A stretch of 64,000 bases of DNA from Stomatobaculum sp. F0698 (GCF_030644385.1 NZ_CP130060.1:992001-1056000); one strand, 5' to 3'; positions 51,450 to 61,545 are shown, counted from the first letter of the stretch. Program-made: numbers and translations. Notes: generated from the letters alone by a model not told the origin.

Positions 51450-53534
51450 TTATTTTGTAAGTGCTTCCATCAGTGCATTGCTGCGCTCGATAAATGCCTT
51501 CATTCGCTCCGGACTGAGTGTGCCCTGCTGAATGCAGGCAAGATCGTAGAGCTGTTCGCAGAGCTGCTTTGTGAGTCCCTTGGTTTTTGGCTTACGCTCC
51601 GCGCTTTCATGCACTTCGACTTCCGCATGTTCGCGTGCTGTCTCCTCAGCTTCGCTGCCGTCTCGCACCACAACCTGCTCCTGTAAGTACTTCACCAGCG
51701 GATGCTTCCGATTTAAGACAAGCGTGGCCCCGGAGGCACCGAACATTCCCTCGCTGTCAGCCATGCCGTACTGCCGCATCATGTCCTGCATGCGTCTGGA
51801 TTCCTCGGAGAGAGTGAGCATTGCCGCAACCTCAGCGTTTTTAAAGCTTTCAAGTTTCACTTGCGGGGCCGCCTCACCGATGGCCTTTTGCACCGCCGAA
51901 GCAAGAGCCTTTTCTCTGGTCTCACTCGATTCATCCGCAGCTTCTTCTTTCTCGCACAGAGCCTCGTTTAAATCCGCGTCGATTCGAAGGAATTTTAAGT
52001 CCTTATTCTTTGCTTCGAGGCTCTGAATGAACGGCATATCAATGGCGTGAGGCAAAATAACCGCGTCAATATTCTGGCTCTTGAAAAGATCGATATAGCT
52101 TCTCTGCTGCTTTTCATCCGTCACATAGAAAATGCGGTTCGGAAAGCGCTCCTCATTCTCTTTGAGGCAAGCTTCCAGCGTCAAATACTTCTTTTCGAGA
52201 TTCTTAAAGAGCACAGCATCCTTTACCTTCTCCTCAAACTTCTCGTCTTTGAGGCAGCCGTACTGGACAAAGGGGGCAATATCATCCCAATACTTCTCAT
52301 AGTTCTCACGATCCGTCTTGCACATACCGGTCAGTTTTTCCGCGACCTTCTTCGTGATATAGGCGCTGATCTTCTTGACAAAGCCGTCATTCTGCAGAGC
52401 CGAACGTGAGACGTTGAGCGGAAGATCCGGGCAGTCAATCACACCTTTTAAAAGCAAAAGGAACTCCGGAATCACTTCTTTGATGTTGTCCGCAATGAAA
52501 ACCTGGTTATTGAAGAGTTTGATTTTTCCCTCCGCGGCTTCGTACTCGAGCTCAATATGCGGGAAGTACAAAATGCCCTGCAGACGGAAGGGATAATCCA
52601 TATTCAGATGAATCCAGAAGAGCGGCTCTCGGTAATCCATGAACACCTTGCGGTAAAACGCCTCGTACTCGTCCTTGCTCACCTCGTTCGGATGCTTTTT
52701 CCAGAGAGGCTCGGTGTCGTTAATCGGCTGCGGGCGCTTTTGAATCTTCAGGCGCTCCCGCGCCGGGCTAAGCTCGACAAGTTCCTTACTGCCGTCCTCC
52801 TTGGTCTTTTCTTCGACCTCTGCCTCTTCCCGCACGGTCTCAAGCACCACATCATTCTCTCTCTTCTCATCCGGATCGATGAGCTCTGTCTCGGGTGCGG
52901 CATCCGCATCCGTGAGATAGATGGCAACCGGCATGAAGCCGCAGTACTTTTCAAGCACTTCTCTGACGCGCGGAAGCTCCGAAAACTCACGGCTCTCTTC
53001 GGAGAGATAGAGGGTAATCTCGGTTCCGTGTTCGCTGCGCGTGCCGTCTTGCATACTGTACTCGGTTCCGCCCTCGGACTCCCAATGCACAGCTCCCTCT
53101 GCTTCACGGTAAGACTTGGTCTCAATTACAACGCGATCGGCAACCATAAATGCCGAATAAAAGCCGAGGCCGAAGTGCCCTATAATCTGATCCTCATTCG
53201 CCTTATCCTTATAAGTCTCAATGAAATCCCGGGCGCCGGAAAACGCAATCTGGTTGATATACTTTTCAATCTCGTCCGCACTCATGCCAACACCGTTGTC
53301 CGTAAAGCGTATGCGCCGCTCCTTCGGGCTTACCTCCACCCGAATCTCATAGCGCTCCTGCTCCGGTGCCTGATATTCCCCGATCAGTGCAAGCTTTTTT
53401 AACTTGGTAACGGCGTCGCAACCGTTTGAAACCAGCTCACGCACAAAGATATCGTGATCGGAATACAGCCATTTTTTGATGATCGGGAAGATGTTGTCGC
53501 TGTGTATCGACAAGCTGCCCTGTTTGTTTTCCAT
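51450..53534 (-). CDS. htpG: Molecular chaperone HtpG (Hsp90)
   Basis: A 694-residue Hsp90. The GHKL ATPase domain (1-215) shows ELVSNGCDAVTKL, TDNGVGMSADEI and IGHFGLGFYSAFMVAD. The middle domain has FWIHLNMDYPFRLQGILYFP and LPLNVSRSALQNDG; the C-terminal dimer domain follows about 510. An acidic insertion at about 215-255 separates the first two parts. It is monocistronic with its own promoter and terminator; no CIRCE or CtsR box is visible. GGAGGTGG precedes ATG 53534. Confidence 0.97.
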   Translation of the reverse strand: MENKQGSLSIHSDNIFPIIKKWLYSDHDIFVRELVSNGCDAVTKLKKLALIGEYQAPEQERYEIRVEVSPKERRIRFTDNGVGMSADEIEKYINQIAFSGARDFIETYKDKANEDQIIGHFGLGFYSAFMVADRVVIETKSYREAEGAVHWESEGGTEYSMQDGTRSEHGTEITLYLSEESREFSELPRVREVLEKYCGFMPVAIYLTDADAAPETELIDPDEKRENDVVLETVREEAEVEEKTKEDGSKELVELSPARERLKIQKRPQPINDTEPLWKKHPNEVSKDEYEAFYRKVFMDYREPLFWIHLNMDYPFRLQGILYFPHIELEYEAAEGKIKLFNNQVFIADNIKEVIPEFLLLLKGVIDCPDLPLNVSRSALQNDGFVKKISAYITKKVAEKLTGMCKTDRENYEKYWDDIAPFVQYGCLKDEKFEEKVKDAVLFKNLEKKYLTLEACLKENEERFPNRIFYVTDEKQQRSYIDLFKSQNIDAVILPHAIDMPFIQSLEAKNKDLKFLRIDADLNEALCEKEEAADESSETREKALASAVQKAIGEAAPQVKLESFKNAEVAAMLTLSEESRRMQDMMRQYGMADSEGMFGASGATLVLNRKHPLVKYLQEQVVVRDGSEAEETAREHAEVEVHESAERKPKTKGLTKQLCEQLYDLACIQQGTLSPERMKAFIERSNALMEALTK

Positions 53535-53564
53535 GTTCTTCCACCTCCGAGATGTTTTGTACTT

Positions 53565-53592
53565 ATTATACTACATGTAGAACACAAGTCAA
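53565..53592 (-). promoter_or_regulatory. Promoter of htpG
   Basis: TTGACT (53587-53592), 16 bases, TATAAT (53565-53570). The spacer holds the palindrome CTACATGTAG, a possible operator (inference). Confidence 0.8.
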
Positions 53593-53594
53593 TG

Positions 53595-53624
53595 TAAAAA
53601 AGAAGGAGCTTTCGCTCCTTCTTT
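53595..53624 (-). terminator. Terminator of the HPr-like gene
   Basis: AAAGAAGGAGC pairs with GCTCCTTCTTT (11 pairs, 4-base loop), then TTTTT on the minus strand. Confidence 0.9.
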
Positions 53625-53627
53625 ATC

Positions 53628-53870
53628 TCAGGCCGCGCTGTTCTTACCTGCGGCAAAGCCCTCAAGCATTGCTTCAAAGGTCGCGTCGTTACCGCTGAAC
53701 TGCACCCGTAAAGTCTGATTGAGATCCATCCCCATCAGTCCGAGGAAGGACTTTCCGTCGATATAAACACGATTGTAGTTCACATCGATATCAAAAGGAC
53801 AGTTTTCAGCAGCACGGACAAAGGTTTTGATATCCTCGACCGAATTTAATTTAATATATCTCTCTTGCAT
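53628..53870 (-). CDS. HPr-like protein lacking the phosphorylatable histidine
   Basis: An 80-residue protein with an HPr-like fold: alternating strand/helix pattern and the segment YIDGKSFLGLMGMDL, which aligns with the Ser-46 region of HPr. The His-15 region (G-[IL]-HARPA in HPr) is replaced by SVEDIKTFVRAAEN, so it cannot carry the PTS phosphoryl group. This recalls Crh of Bacillus, which works only through Ser-46, and similar HPr-domain proteins are common in Lachnospiraceae. A signalling role is inferred. Start ATG 53870 has AGGAGG 7 bases upstream. Monocistronic. Confidence 0.82.
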   Translation of the reverse strand: MQERYIKLNSVEDIKTFVRAAENCPFDIDVNYNRVYIDGKSFLGLMGMDLNQTLRVQFSGNDATFEAMLEGFAAGKNSAA

Positions 53871-53920
53871 GATTGAACCTCCTATCAGCAATCTTAGGAA
53901 TGTTTCTTAAGATTGGAGGA

Positions 53921-53949
53921 ATTATATCACTGCTTATTCGGCATGGCAA
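53921..53949 (-). promoter_or_regulatory. Promoter of the HPr-like gene
   Basis: TTGCCA (53944-53949), 17 bases, TATAAT (53921-53926). At the predicted start (near 53914) begins an inverted repeat, AATCTTA then TAAGATT 11 bases apart (53890-53915), a possible operator or 5'-end stem. Confidence 0.8.
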
Positions 53950-53982
53950 GTGAAATTGTGTGAACATTTTGTGCGTGGCAAC

Positions 53983-55458
53983 TTACTCCTTGCTTTCCGT
54001 CTCGGCGCTTGTCGTCTGCTCATCTTCTCGGAAGCCGGGGCCATGATCCTCCTCGGTCTCAACCGAAGCAGCAGCCCGCACCTTACGCACAACACTGCCG
54101 GAACCGCCGGTCGAGCTGACTCCCACCTTTCTTCTCTCATCCTCTTCCGCTACCGAAGAACTTTCCGCCCTGCTCTCCGTTGTACTCTCTTCCGTCGTCT
54201 TAGCCTCGTTCGCGCTCGTTGTCTCCTCAGCCTTTGTTTCCGGTGCTTCTGTTTCGACCGACGCAGTCCTTGCCTCGGCATTTGCTGCGCTAGCCACTTC
54301 CATCAGGGCCTTCGGTTCCTCATACTTTGTACTTGAAACCAAGAAAGAAACCCCGTGAACATAATGTGCATAATATGCTTCGGCATAAGGTATGCGCACG
54401 CGACTCATCGAAAGATCCGCGAGGTTATAACGCTCCCAACTGATTCCCCATTCAATCGCGGCTGCTGCCGGAGAACTCCAATCGGTTCTCGCATAGCGTG
54501 CAACAAACTCACTCTCCCCGGGTTCCTGCAATAAGAACTCCAGCTGGGTCAGCAAGTCATCATAGGGCTTATTTCGCTCTCTGCAATATGCCTCCAAGCG
54601 AACACGGCGCTCAAAGCTCCATTGTCCGAGTCCGTAACCGTTATGGCTTCCGGCCTCCTCAAGCGCGGGATTAATGCCGCTTTCCTGTTGGAAGTTTCCG
54701 AGAAGCCCCGCAATTGCGGTTTCTGTCCAACCTCGCGTTTTTAAGTAGCTGTGAATGATATCCGCCGTTCCCAAATTGAGATAGAGCTGATGTGCCCCGT
54801 CATTCTCATAGGTGAAGCCCTCAAAGCGGGATCCCGGCGCAGCAATCAGATAGCCCCGCTCGTCCACATAGTAGGAATCCGGAGTCATGCCACCCTTCAG
54901 GATATGCCCCAGGCCGTCGACATAACACCAATTTTCGCCGTCCTGTACCCAGCTGTTTCGATAAAGAGCACCGCTCGTTGATGCAAAGTACTCATATTCT
55001 CCCTGGTAGAAACGCCCTGTACTCATGCTGCCGTCCGCAGCAAAGTGATAGCGTTCTCCGTCGATTCGAAGAATCTCCCCGTATTCCATGATGCCGGCCG
55101 CATTGACATAGTAATAGCGTCCGTCTTCTCCGACAATCCAAGTCCCTGTCTCTCGTTCGCCGGAGGCATTGAGATAAATCCAGCCTGCTGCCGTCTGTTG
55201 CCAGCCTGCGCTACTTGCACGCAGCATAAACGCGGAGACACTGGGCGTTTCGCTGCTCTCTGCGGTGATTTGGGCAGCGACTGTCTCACGCACGATATCC
55301 TCCGCAGTCTTTTCAAGCGCCGGCCTTTTACCCGTCGCCCACATACTACGCAGACCAAAGGGCAGAATCAGGAATACCCCCACCATACAGGAGATAACCA
55401 AAACCGCACGGTGACGCTGCACATACTTCCGAAGCCACAAATTCATATCTTTTCTCAT
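53983..55458 (-). CDS. Membrane-anchored lysozyme-like protein with cell-wall-binding repeats
   Basis: A 491-residue exported protein. Residues 15-38 are a hydrophobic signal anchor. Residues about 85-205 hold cell-wall/choline-binding-type repeats (GWIYLNASGERETGTW, GRYYYVNAAGIM, ENWCYVDGLGHILKG). Residues about 225-375 match the phage tail-tip lysozyme domain (AIAGLLGNFQQESGINP with a probable catalytic Glu, GYGLGQWSFERRVRL). The last 110 residues are Thr/Glu/Ser-rich and probably disordered. It likely cuts peptidoglycan at the cell surface; bacterial homologues are usually not phage genes. ATG 55458 follows GAGGTAAG. Monocistronic. Confidence 0.85.
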   Translation of the reverse strand: MRKDMNLWLRKYVQRHRAVLVISCMVGVFLILPFGLRSMWATGKRPALEKTAEDIVRETVAAQITAESSETPSVSAFMLRASSAGWQQTAAGWIYLNASGERETGTWIVGEDGRYYYVNAAGIMEYGEILRIDGERYHFAADGSMSTGRFYQGEYEYFASTSGALYRNSWVQDGENWCYVDGLGHILKGGMTPDSYYVDERGYLIAAPGSRFEGFTYENDGAHQLYLNLGTADIIHSYLKTRGWTETAIAGLLGNFQQESGINPALEEAGSHNGYGLGQWSFERRVRLEAYCRERNKPYDDLLTQLEFLLQEPGESEFVARYARTDWSSPAAAAIEWGISWERYNLADLSMSRVRIPYAEAYYAHYVHGVSFLVSSTKYEEPKALMEVASAANAEARTASVETEAPETKAEETTSANEAKTTEESTTESRAESSSVAEEDERRKVGVSSTGGSGSVVRKVRAAASVETEEDHGPGFREDEQTTSAETESKE

Positions 55459-55523
55459 CGTATTATCTTACCTCGTACTTCCACAAGATTTTGAAGATGC
55501 AGAAGATGCAGGATTTCGAAGGT

Positions 55524-55552
55524 AGTATGTCATTCACATTTTGGCTTTTCAA
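55524..55552 (-). promoter_or_regulatory. Candidate promoter of the lysozyme-like gene
   Basis: TTGAAA (55547-55552), 17 bases, CATACT (55524-55529). Downstream in the leader CTGCATCTT occurs twice in tandem. Confidence 0.5.
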
Positions 55553-55802
55553 GCTGTCTTGAATTTTATTAAGAATTTGTTGCAAAAATATGGCGTCAAA
55601 ATGTCAGTCATACCAAGATGCAAATTTCATTGTCGGAAAGCCACAGTCGTGTTAATGCACAAATTTATGTATATATTCCAGGTATATATGTTCATTATTT
55701 CACAGGATTTCTATTTAATTTCTGATGTTATAGTCGTAATCACGAAACCATACTGTTCATCTCGTATCTTAGTGCAAAATATGCGTATCTTGCTATACAC
55801 AT
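55553..55802. other. AT-rich intergenic region, nothing recognised
   Basis: About 250 bases, much more AT-rich than the surroundings. A plus-strand frame of 87 codons starting at TTG exists but has no ribosome site and reads like chance. No RNA gene or repeat was found. Confidence 0.5.
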
Positions 55803-55836
55803 AAAAAAAGATGGCAAGCATTGACTGCTTGCCATC
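55803..55836 (-). terminator. Terminator after tRNA-Trp
   Basis: GATGGCAAGCA pairs perfectly with TGCTTGCCATC (11 pairs, 5-base loop), followed by TTTTTTT on the minus strand. Confidence 0.94.
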
Positions 55837-55842
55837 CGTTCG

Positions 55843-55913
55843 CAGAGGAAGAGAGGCTCGAACTCCCGTCTTCGGTTTTGGAGACCAACGTTCTACCACT
55901 GAACTATTCCTCT
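55843..55913 (-). tRNA. tRNA-Trp, anticodon CCA
   Basis: The 71-base RNA has acceptor AGAGGAA/TTCCTCT with discriminator G, D arm GTTC-AGTGGTA-GAAC, anticodon stem TTGGT/ACCGA with loop CTCCAAA (anticodon CCA), and T arm GGGAG-TTCGAGC-CTCTC. All match bacterial tRNA-Trp. CCA is not encoded. Confidence 0.96.
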
Positions 55914-55946
55914 GTGGTTAAGAGCACGCTCTTAAGCACAGGGGCT

Positions 55947-55975
55947 ATTATATCCGTTCCTTCTTTTTGCGTCAA
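55947..55975 (-). promoter_or_regulatory. Promoter of tRNA-Trp
   Basis: TTGACG (55970-55975), 17 bases, TATAAT (55947-55952). Start near 55940. The 27-base leader to the tRNA contains a perfect stem TTAAGAGC/GCTCTTAA, possibly a processing signal. It lies after the radA stop, so the tRNA is transcribed independently. Confidence 0.85.
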
Positions 55976-55994
55976 GTCTTTCCGAAAAATTCTT

Positions 55995-57359
55995 TTAAAA
56001 AAGTAAATGCATGGCTTCCTGTATACTCGATACTCCGCAGCACTCGATGTTTTCCACCGCCCTGCACTTCTCTGCATTGGATTTCGGCATGATACAGCGT
56101 GTAAAACCGAGCTTAGCGGCTTCACGAATTCGGTATTCCGCAAGCGGCACGGCACGTACCTCTCCGGAGAGTCCCACCTCCCCGAATATAACAGTGTCTG
56201 CCTCCACCGCGCGGTCTCGAAAGGAAGAAATAATGGCAATCACCGCAGCAAGGTCTACCGCAGGCTCATTCATTCGCATACCGCCCGCAATATTCACATA
56301 GGCATCATAGCGTGACAACGGCAGGCGACACCGTTTTTCCAGCACCGCCATCAGGAGATTCACGCGATTATAGTCGATACCGGCCGCAGTTCGACGCGGC
56401 ATACCGAAGGCGCTCTCCGTCACCAAGGCCTGAACCTCAAGTAAAATAGGCCGACTCCCCTCAAGCGAGCAGGCAACCACGGCGCCGCTCGCGCCGAGCG
56501 GTCTCCCCTCCAACATATAGGCCGAAGGGTTTTTGACTTCTTCAAGGCCCCTCTCGGTCATCTCAAAGACACCGATTTCGTTGGTGGATCCAAAGCGATT
56601 CTTGACCGCGCGAAGAATTCGATAGGAAGAACTCTTCTCTCCTTCAAAATAGAGTACGGTATCCACCATGTGCTCAAGCACGCGGGGACCGGCCACCTGC
56701 CCCTCCTTGGTCACATGTCCCACAATAAAGATGGCAATGCCGCTGCCTTTTGCAAGTTGCATGAGGGCGTTGGTCGATTCACGCACCTGACTCACGGAAC
56801 CCGGCGCGGCGCTGATGTCATCACAATACATGGTCTGAATCGAATCGATAATCGCAACGTCCGGTTTTTCGCGGAGCAGTAATTCCCGAATCAAATCCAG
56901 GTTGGTTTCGCTCAAGAAGCGCAAATCCCCCTGCATGGCGTTTAAGCGCTCCGCACGAAGTTTAATCTGTCGCAGCGACTCCTCGCCGGAAATATATAGG
57001 ACCCGCTTCCCAAGTTCCGCAAAGTTCTTGCATACCTGCAGAAGTATGGTTGACTTTCCGATGCCCGGGTCTCCGCCGATCAAAACAAGAGAGCCCTCGA
57101 CCGTTCCGCCGCCGAGAACACGGTTTAACTCCGAAAACCCGGTGTCGATGCGCAATTCTCTTGCCGCATCGATTTCGCTTAAATGTACCGGGGCCGGAAC
57201 CCCCGGGCGCCCGGCCTGTATTTTGGCGCGTGACTTTTCCTTGGCGCCCGTCGGTTCTTCTACCAGGGTATTCCACGCCTTGCAGGCGGGGCACTGCCCC
57301 GCCCACTTCGGCGATTCAAATCCGCATTCGGCGCAAAAATAAGCTGTGCTCCGCTTCAA
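55995..57359 (-). CDS. radA: DNA repair protein RadA
   Basis: A 454-residue RecA-like helicase for branch migration in recombination repair. The zinc finger uses C9, C12, C23 and C26 (CAEC, CPAC). Walker A is [10 protein letters not shown] at 95-104. The RadA-specific [15 protein letters not shown] and the Lon-like C-terminal domain ([32 protein letters not shown]) are intact. Its ATG overlaps the clpC stop by 4 bases, the usual clpC-radA order, so it belongs to the stress operon. Confidence 0.97.
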   Translation of the reverse strand: MKRSTAYFCAECGFESPKWAGQCPACKAWNTLVEEPTGAKEKSRAKIQAGRPGVPAPVHLSEIDAARELRIDTGFSELNRVLGGGTVEGSLVLIGGDPGIGKSTILLQVCKNFAELGKRVLYISGEESLRQIKLRAERLNAMQGDLRFLSETNLDLIRELLLREKPDVAIIDSIQTMYCDDISAAPGSVSQVRESTNALMQLAKGSGIAIFIVGHVTKEGQVAGPRVLEHMVDTVLYFEGEKSSSYRILRAVKNRFGSTNEIGVFEMTERGLEEVKNPSAYMLEGRPLGASGAVVACSLEGSRPILLEVQALVTESAFGMPRRTAAGIDYNRVNLLMAVLEKRCRLPLSRYDAYVNIAGGMRMNEPAVDLAAVIAIISSFRDRAVEADTVIFGEVGLSGEVRAVPLAEYRIREAAKLGFTRCIMPKSNAEKCRAVENIECCGVSSIQEAMHLLF

Positions 57360-59872
57360 TCCTTCACCTGATCCTTCTTCGCCACAGTTTTCCGCTTGGG
57401 TTTATGCTTGGTCTCAAACGAAAGGCTCGCCTCTTCCCCTTCAAGGACTGCCGGGCAGCTGACCATCACCTGATCACCGGCCTTCACCTTCCCGTCCAGC
57501 ATAGCCTCCGCAAGCTTATCCTCCAGTTCGTTCTGAATCGCTCTGCGGAGCGGACGCGCACCATACTTCGGATCGTAGCCCTTCTCAATCAGAAACTCGC
57601 GCGCACTGTCATCAAAGGAGAGCTTGATTTCCATCTGATTTTCACTGCGCTTCTCGATATTCCGAAGCAGAATATCCACGATTTGCTTCATATTGTCGCG
57701 ATCCAACTGGTGGAACACCACAATCTCATCGATGCGGTTTAAGAATTCCGGCTTGAAGAGACGGCGAACCTCATCCATCACACCGCCCTTCATGTTTTTA
57801 TAGTCGGTCTCCTTATTCTCCTGTGCCGCAAAGCCCAGGGTCTTCGGCGCAATGATGCGGGAAGCTCCGGCGTTACTCGTCATAATGAGGACAGTATTCT
57901 TAAAGTCGATTTTTCTGCCCTGCGAATCCGTGATATGCCCGTCGTCCAACACCTGCAGGAGGATATTAAACACATCCGGATGCGCCTTCTCAATCTCATC
58001 AAAGAGAATGACCGAGTAGGGATTTCGTCTCACCTTCTCCGAGAGCTGTCCTCCCTCCTCGTAGCCGACATAGCCGGGCGGCGAACCTACAATCTTTGAG
58101 ACCGAGTGCTTCTCCATGTACTCACTCATGTCGACACGGATCAATGCCTGTTCGGTTCCGAACATCGCCTCGGCGAGAGCCTTCGAAAGCTCGGTTTTAC
58201 CGACTCCGGTCGGTCCGAGGAAGAGGAAGGAGCCGATCGGGCGGTGCGGGTCTTTGAGACCGACACGGCCACGGCGAATCGCGCGGGATACCGCACTGAC
58301 AGCTTCTTCCTGACCGATAACGCGCTCATGGAGGATGGACTCCAATTTCTTTAAGCGCTCATTCTCTTCTTCTGTCAGCTTCTTGACCGGAATTCTGGTC
58401 CAGAGCGAAACCACATCGGCGACTTCGTTCTCACCGACCACAAGCTTTCGCTCCCGTCTCGCCTTGGTCCACTCCTCTTTGATCTTGCTGATTTTCTCTT
58501 CTTTCTTTTCCTGGCGCTTCTTCAGCTGCCCCGCGCGCTCAAATTCTTCCGCGCGCACCGCCTCTTCCTTCTGGCTTTCCAATTTGGTAATCTCCTCGGA
58601 AAGCTTTTTGATTTCCGAGGGCTCCGCATAATCCGCAAGGCGCAGGCGGGACGCAGCTTCGTCGATGAGGTCTATCGCCTTGTCCGGCAGGAAACGATCG
58701 GAAATATAGCGCGCCGAAAGCTTCACGGCTTCCTTGATTGCCTCGTCGGTAATATTCACCTTGTGGTGAGCCTCGTAACGCGGGCGCAGCCCCTCCAGAA
58801 TGCGCACGGATTCCTCTTCGGTGGGCTCCTCAACCGTAATCGGCTGGAATCTTCGCTCAAGCGCGGCATCTTTCTCAATGTGCTTCCGATACTCCTCAAT
58901 CGTCGTTGCACCGATCAACTGCAACTCGCCGCGCGCAAGAGAGGGCTTCAAAATATTGCTTGCATCCATGGTCCCCTCTGCGGAACCGGCACCGATAATC
59001 GTGTGAATCTCGTCGATGAAGAGCAACACATTTCCGGCCTGCATGACTTCCTGCAATACCTTTTTGATGCGCTCCTCGAATTCACCGCGGTACTTGGAGC
59101 CCGCAATCATACCGGAGAGATCCAGTGTAACCAAACGCTTCTCGGCCAGTGTTTCGGGGACTTCACCGTTTACGATGAGCTGCGCAAGTCCCTCAACCAC
59201 TGCGGTCTTTCCGACACCCGGCTCACCGATGAGGCAGGGATTGTTTTTGGTTCTGCGGCTCAAAATCTGCATGACGCGCTGCATTTCCACACTTCTTCCG
59301 ATGACCGGATCCAACTTGCCCTGGCGCGCAAATTCCGTGAGATCGCGCGAATACTGATCGAGCGTCGGTGTCGGCGCCGCCGAAATGCTGTGCGGGCCGC
59401 CCTGTATCTGCTGCGGAATATCCTCGGGACTGTGCTTTTCTCCCATTGCGCGCATCAAATCCACATAGAGCTTCTGAATATTAACGCCCATCGTGTAGAG
59501 CAGCTTGCTCGCAACACAGTTCTTTTCCTTCAAAATCGCGAGAAGAATGTGCTCCGTTCCGACCTGCGGCGCCTGAAAGCGCTCCGCAGCCGATTTACTG
59601 TACTCCAAGACCCTGCGCGACATCGGCGTATACTTCGGCTCTTCCGCAAGCTTTACGCGTTCCACCGAAGCCAGCATTTTGTCCATCAGCGCAAGTACAC
59701 GCTTTTCCGTCGCCTCATTTTCAATGAGAACCTGTCCGGCAACGCCGCTGCCCTGGCGCACGAGCCCGAGGAGCAAATGCTCTGTTCCGATATAACTATT
59801 ATGCAGTTCCTCTGCCGCGCGGTGTGCGTATTCCAGTGCTTCCTGCGCCTGCTCGGTAAAATAATCTGCCAT
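57356..59872 (-). CDS. clpC: ATP-dependent Clp protease ATPase subunit ClpC
   Basis: An 838-residue Hsp100 unfoldase that feeds ClpP. Two Clp_N repeats (1-140) are followed by D1 with Walker A GEPGVGKT near 215, a UVR/M-type linker ([17 protein letters not shown], about 437-455), and D2 with GPTGVGKTE near 551. The tail is long and lysine-rich. The UVR linker and the adjacent mcsA-mcsB identify ClpC rather than ClpB. McsB marks substrates by arginine phosphorylation for ClpCP. AAGGAG lies upstream of ATG 59872. Confidence 0.97.
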   Translation of the reverse strand: MADYFTEQAQEALEYAHRAAEELHNSYIGTEHLLLGLVRQGSGVAGQVLIENEATEKRVLALMDKMLASVERVKLAEEPKYTPMSRRVLEYSKSAAERFQAPQVGTEHILLAILKEKNCVASKLLYTMGVNIQKLYVDLMRAMGEKHSPEDIPQQIQGGPHSISAAPTPTLDQYSRDLTEFARQGKLDPVIGRSVEMQRVMQILSRRTKNNPCLIGEPGVGKTAVVEGLAQLIVNGEVPETLAEKRLVTLDLSGMIAGSKYRGEFEERIKKVLQEVMQAGNVLLFIDEIHTIIGAGSAEGTMDASNILKPSLARGELQLIGATTIEEYRKHIEKDAALERRFQPITVEEPTEEESVRILEGLRPRYEAHHKVNITDEAIKEAVKLSARYISDRFLPDKAIDLIDEAASRLRLADYAEPSEIKKLSEEITKLESQKEEAVRAEEFERAGQLKKRQEKKEEKISKIKEEWTKARRERKLVVGENEVADVVSLWTRIPVKKLTEEENERLKKLESILHERVIGQEEAVSAVSRAIRRGRVGLKDPHRPIGSFLFLGPTGVGKTELSKALAEAMFGTEQALIRVDMSEYMEKHSVSKIVGSPPGYVGYEEGGQLSEKVRRNPYSVILFDEIEKAHPDVFNILLQVLDDGHITDSQGRKIDFKNTVLIMTSNAGASRIIAPKTLGFAAQENKETDYKNMKGGVMDEVRRLFKPEFLNRIDEIVVFHQLDRDNMKQIVDILLRNIEKRSENQMEIKLSFDDSAREFLIEKGYDPKYGARPLRRAIQNELEDKLAEAMLDGKVKAGDQVMVSCPAVLEGEEASLSFETKHKPKRKTVAKKDQVKD

Positions 59873-59903
59873 ACAAACTCCTTCCTGTTACACGCTGCGT
59901 TAC

Positions 59904-60947
59904 TCAGCGCTCAATCAACTCCGGCAACATCCTTCTCAGATAATTCGCACGGAGTATATCTATTTTTTCCCGATCGACCGGCTCTTTTTCCGCCGCAATC
60001 AAATTGGAAGGCTGTACTCCGAGATACAGCGCATAGATACTCAATTCCTGTTCGGTCCTCGCAAGCCCGTCCGTAATTCCGGCCATCACAGCCGAGAGAT
60101 TGCGGAGTGCCTCTCGTATGCTGACCCGTCTCGCATACTTCAAAAAGCCATAGGCGCGGAACACCTCATCCGTTCGTTCCAGGCGATTGGATTCGATTGA
60201 ATAGGTTCTGAGTTTCTCCTCTTCACTGTTTAACTGCATTGCGGTCTTCTTGACCAAGTTCATGATTTCCTGCTCGGATACGCCGAGCGTGCGTGCATTG
60301 CTGAGATCGAAGAGCGAACCGTGGTTTTCCTTACCGTCGCCGTAGACTCCGCGGATATTAACGCCGAATTGCCCGAGAGACTCCAAGAGCTTCGGAAACT
60401 GCTTGCTCTGCGCAAGCATCGGCAAATGCAAAACGATATTTGCGCGCATTCCCGTGCCGACATTGGTCGGAAAAGAAGTGAGATAACCGTAATGCGCGTC
60501 AAACGCGTACTCAAACTGACGATTCATATAATCGTCCAGCCGATCGATATTTCGGTAGAGCTCCTCCATTCCGAGATTCGGCCCCATAAGCTGGAGGCGG
60601 ATATGGTCATCCCCGTTTAACACCAGCGAAAGATTCTCACTCTCCGATAAAAACAGTCCCACCGGCGCCTTTCGCTCTAAAATACTGGAACTCAGTACAC
60701 GGCGCTCGCGCATGGCCATACGGCGTATCTCCGGAACTTCCGTGAGGAGACAGTCTCGTACATTCTCGTGCTGCTGTAGCGGGAGTTCCTGAAGGGCGTC
60801 CCGCATGCGCTGAACCATTTCGCTCGCCTCGTCATTTCGAAGCCGTCGCGGAAAGTGATATTCCGACCAGTTGCGGGCGAGACGAATCCGGTTCGATACA
60901 TAATACTTTCCGGGCTCCATCTTGACCTGCTCATACCACTTAAGCAT
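59904..60947 (-). CDS. mcsB: Protein arginine kinase McsB
   Basis: A 347-residue guanido-kinase-fold enzyme that phosphorylates arginines of proteins for ClpCP degradation. SNRIRLARNWSEYHFPRRL is the typical N-terminus, then LVLNGDDHIRLQ, TSFPTNVGTGMRANIVLHLP and GSLFDLSNARTLG. Length is normal. It overlaps mcsA by 8 bases, so the activator and kinase are made together. Confidence 0.96.
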   Translation of the reverse strand: MLKWYEQVKMEPGKYYVSNRIRLARNWSEYHFPRRLRNDEASEMVQRMRDALQELPLQQHENVRDCLLTEVPEIRRMAMRERRVLSSSILERKAPVGLFLSESENLSLVLNGDDHIRLQLMGPNLGMEELYRNIDRLDDYMNRQFEYAFDAHYGYLTSFPTNVGTGMRANIVLHLPMLAQSKQFPKLLESLGQFGVNIRGVYGDGKENHGSLFDLSNARTLGVSEQEIMNLVKKTAMQLNSEEEKLRTYSIESNRLERTDEVFRAYGFLKYARRVSIREALRNLSAVMAGITDGLARTEQELSIYALYLGVQPSNLIAAEKEPVDREKIDILRANYLRRMLPELIER

Positions 60948-61542
60948 CGCCGTCCTCCTTTTCCAGAGCTCGTATCCGGTCGCGGATTTCCGCCGCGCGA
61001 ACGTAATTCTCCTCTCGTACGGCCGCGTTCAATTGAACACGCAAACCTCGAATCTGAATGCGTCTCTCGACTTCGGGAGACGAGGCGGGAGCCACAGCTG
61101 TCTCTTTCTCACTGCCCTCGTTGACCGCCATTTCTCGCGCCTCGGATTCCGGGCGCATGCGAAGGCCGTACTTGGGGCGTTTTCCCTTGTGAATATCGGA
61201 TCCCTGTAACTGTTTGATATTATCGCGCATCAGCACATCGAACACTTCATAACAGCTCGGGCAGCCGAAACGCGACTGCCGCACAAAATCCGTATAGCGC
61301 GTCTTACAGTCCGGACAAATCACCCGGTCATAATCCACCTTCTTCTCTTCGCTCTGTCCGGTAAAAAAGGCCGACAACATGACTCCGAAGGAAAGATCAT
61401 CCTCGAAATCAACCAGGTCGCTTCCGATATTCATCTTCCGCGCACAGGACTCACAGAGCCGAAGTTCTGTCTTCTCCCCGTTCGTTCCGAATTCCCGGTA
61501 AAGAATGGTCGCCTCTCGTTTTTTGCATCGCTCACATAACAT
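60940..61542 (-). CDS. mcsA: McsA, activator of the McsB kinase
   Basis: A 200-residue protein with four CxxC pairs (CERC, CESC, CPDC, CPSC) that bind zinc, then a basic region and a C-terminal UVR motif (LNAAVREENYVRAAEIRDRI). McsA activates McsB and links it to ClpC. It starts 3 bases past the regulator gene's stop. Residues 135-155 form a low-complexity insert. Confidence 0.95.
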   Translation of the reverse strand: MLCERCKKREATILYREFGTNGEKTELRLCESCARKMNIGSDLVDFEDDLSFGVMLSAFFTGQSEEKKVDYDRVICPDCKTRYTDFVRQSRFGCPSCYEVFDVLMRDNIKQLQGSDIHKGKRPKYGLRMRPESEAREMAVNEGSEKETAVAPASSPEVERRIQIRGLRVQLNAAVREENYVRAAEIRDRIRALEKEDGDA

Positions 61543-61545
61543 TGC

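Noticed and set aside
53983..55458. Prophage remnant, because of the tail-tip lysozyme domain
   Set aside because: No other phage gene is nearby, and the signal anchor and wall-binding repeats fit a host surface enzyme.
55541..55804. An 87-codon plus-strand frame in the AT-rich gap
   Set aside because: It begins at TTG with no ribosome site, has chance-like composition and ends in the tRNA-Trp terminator.
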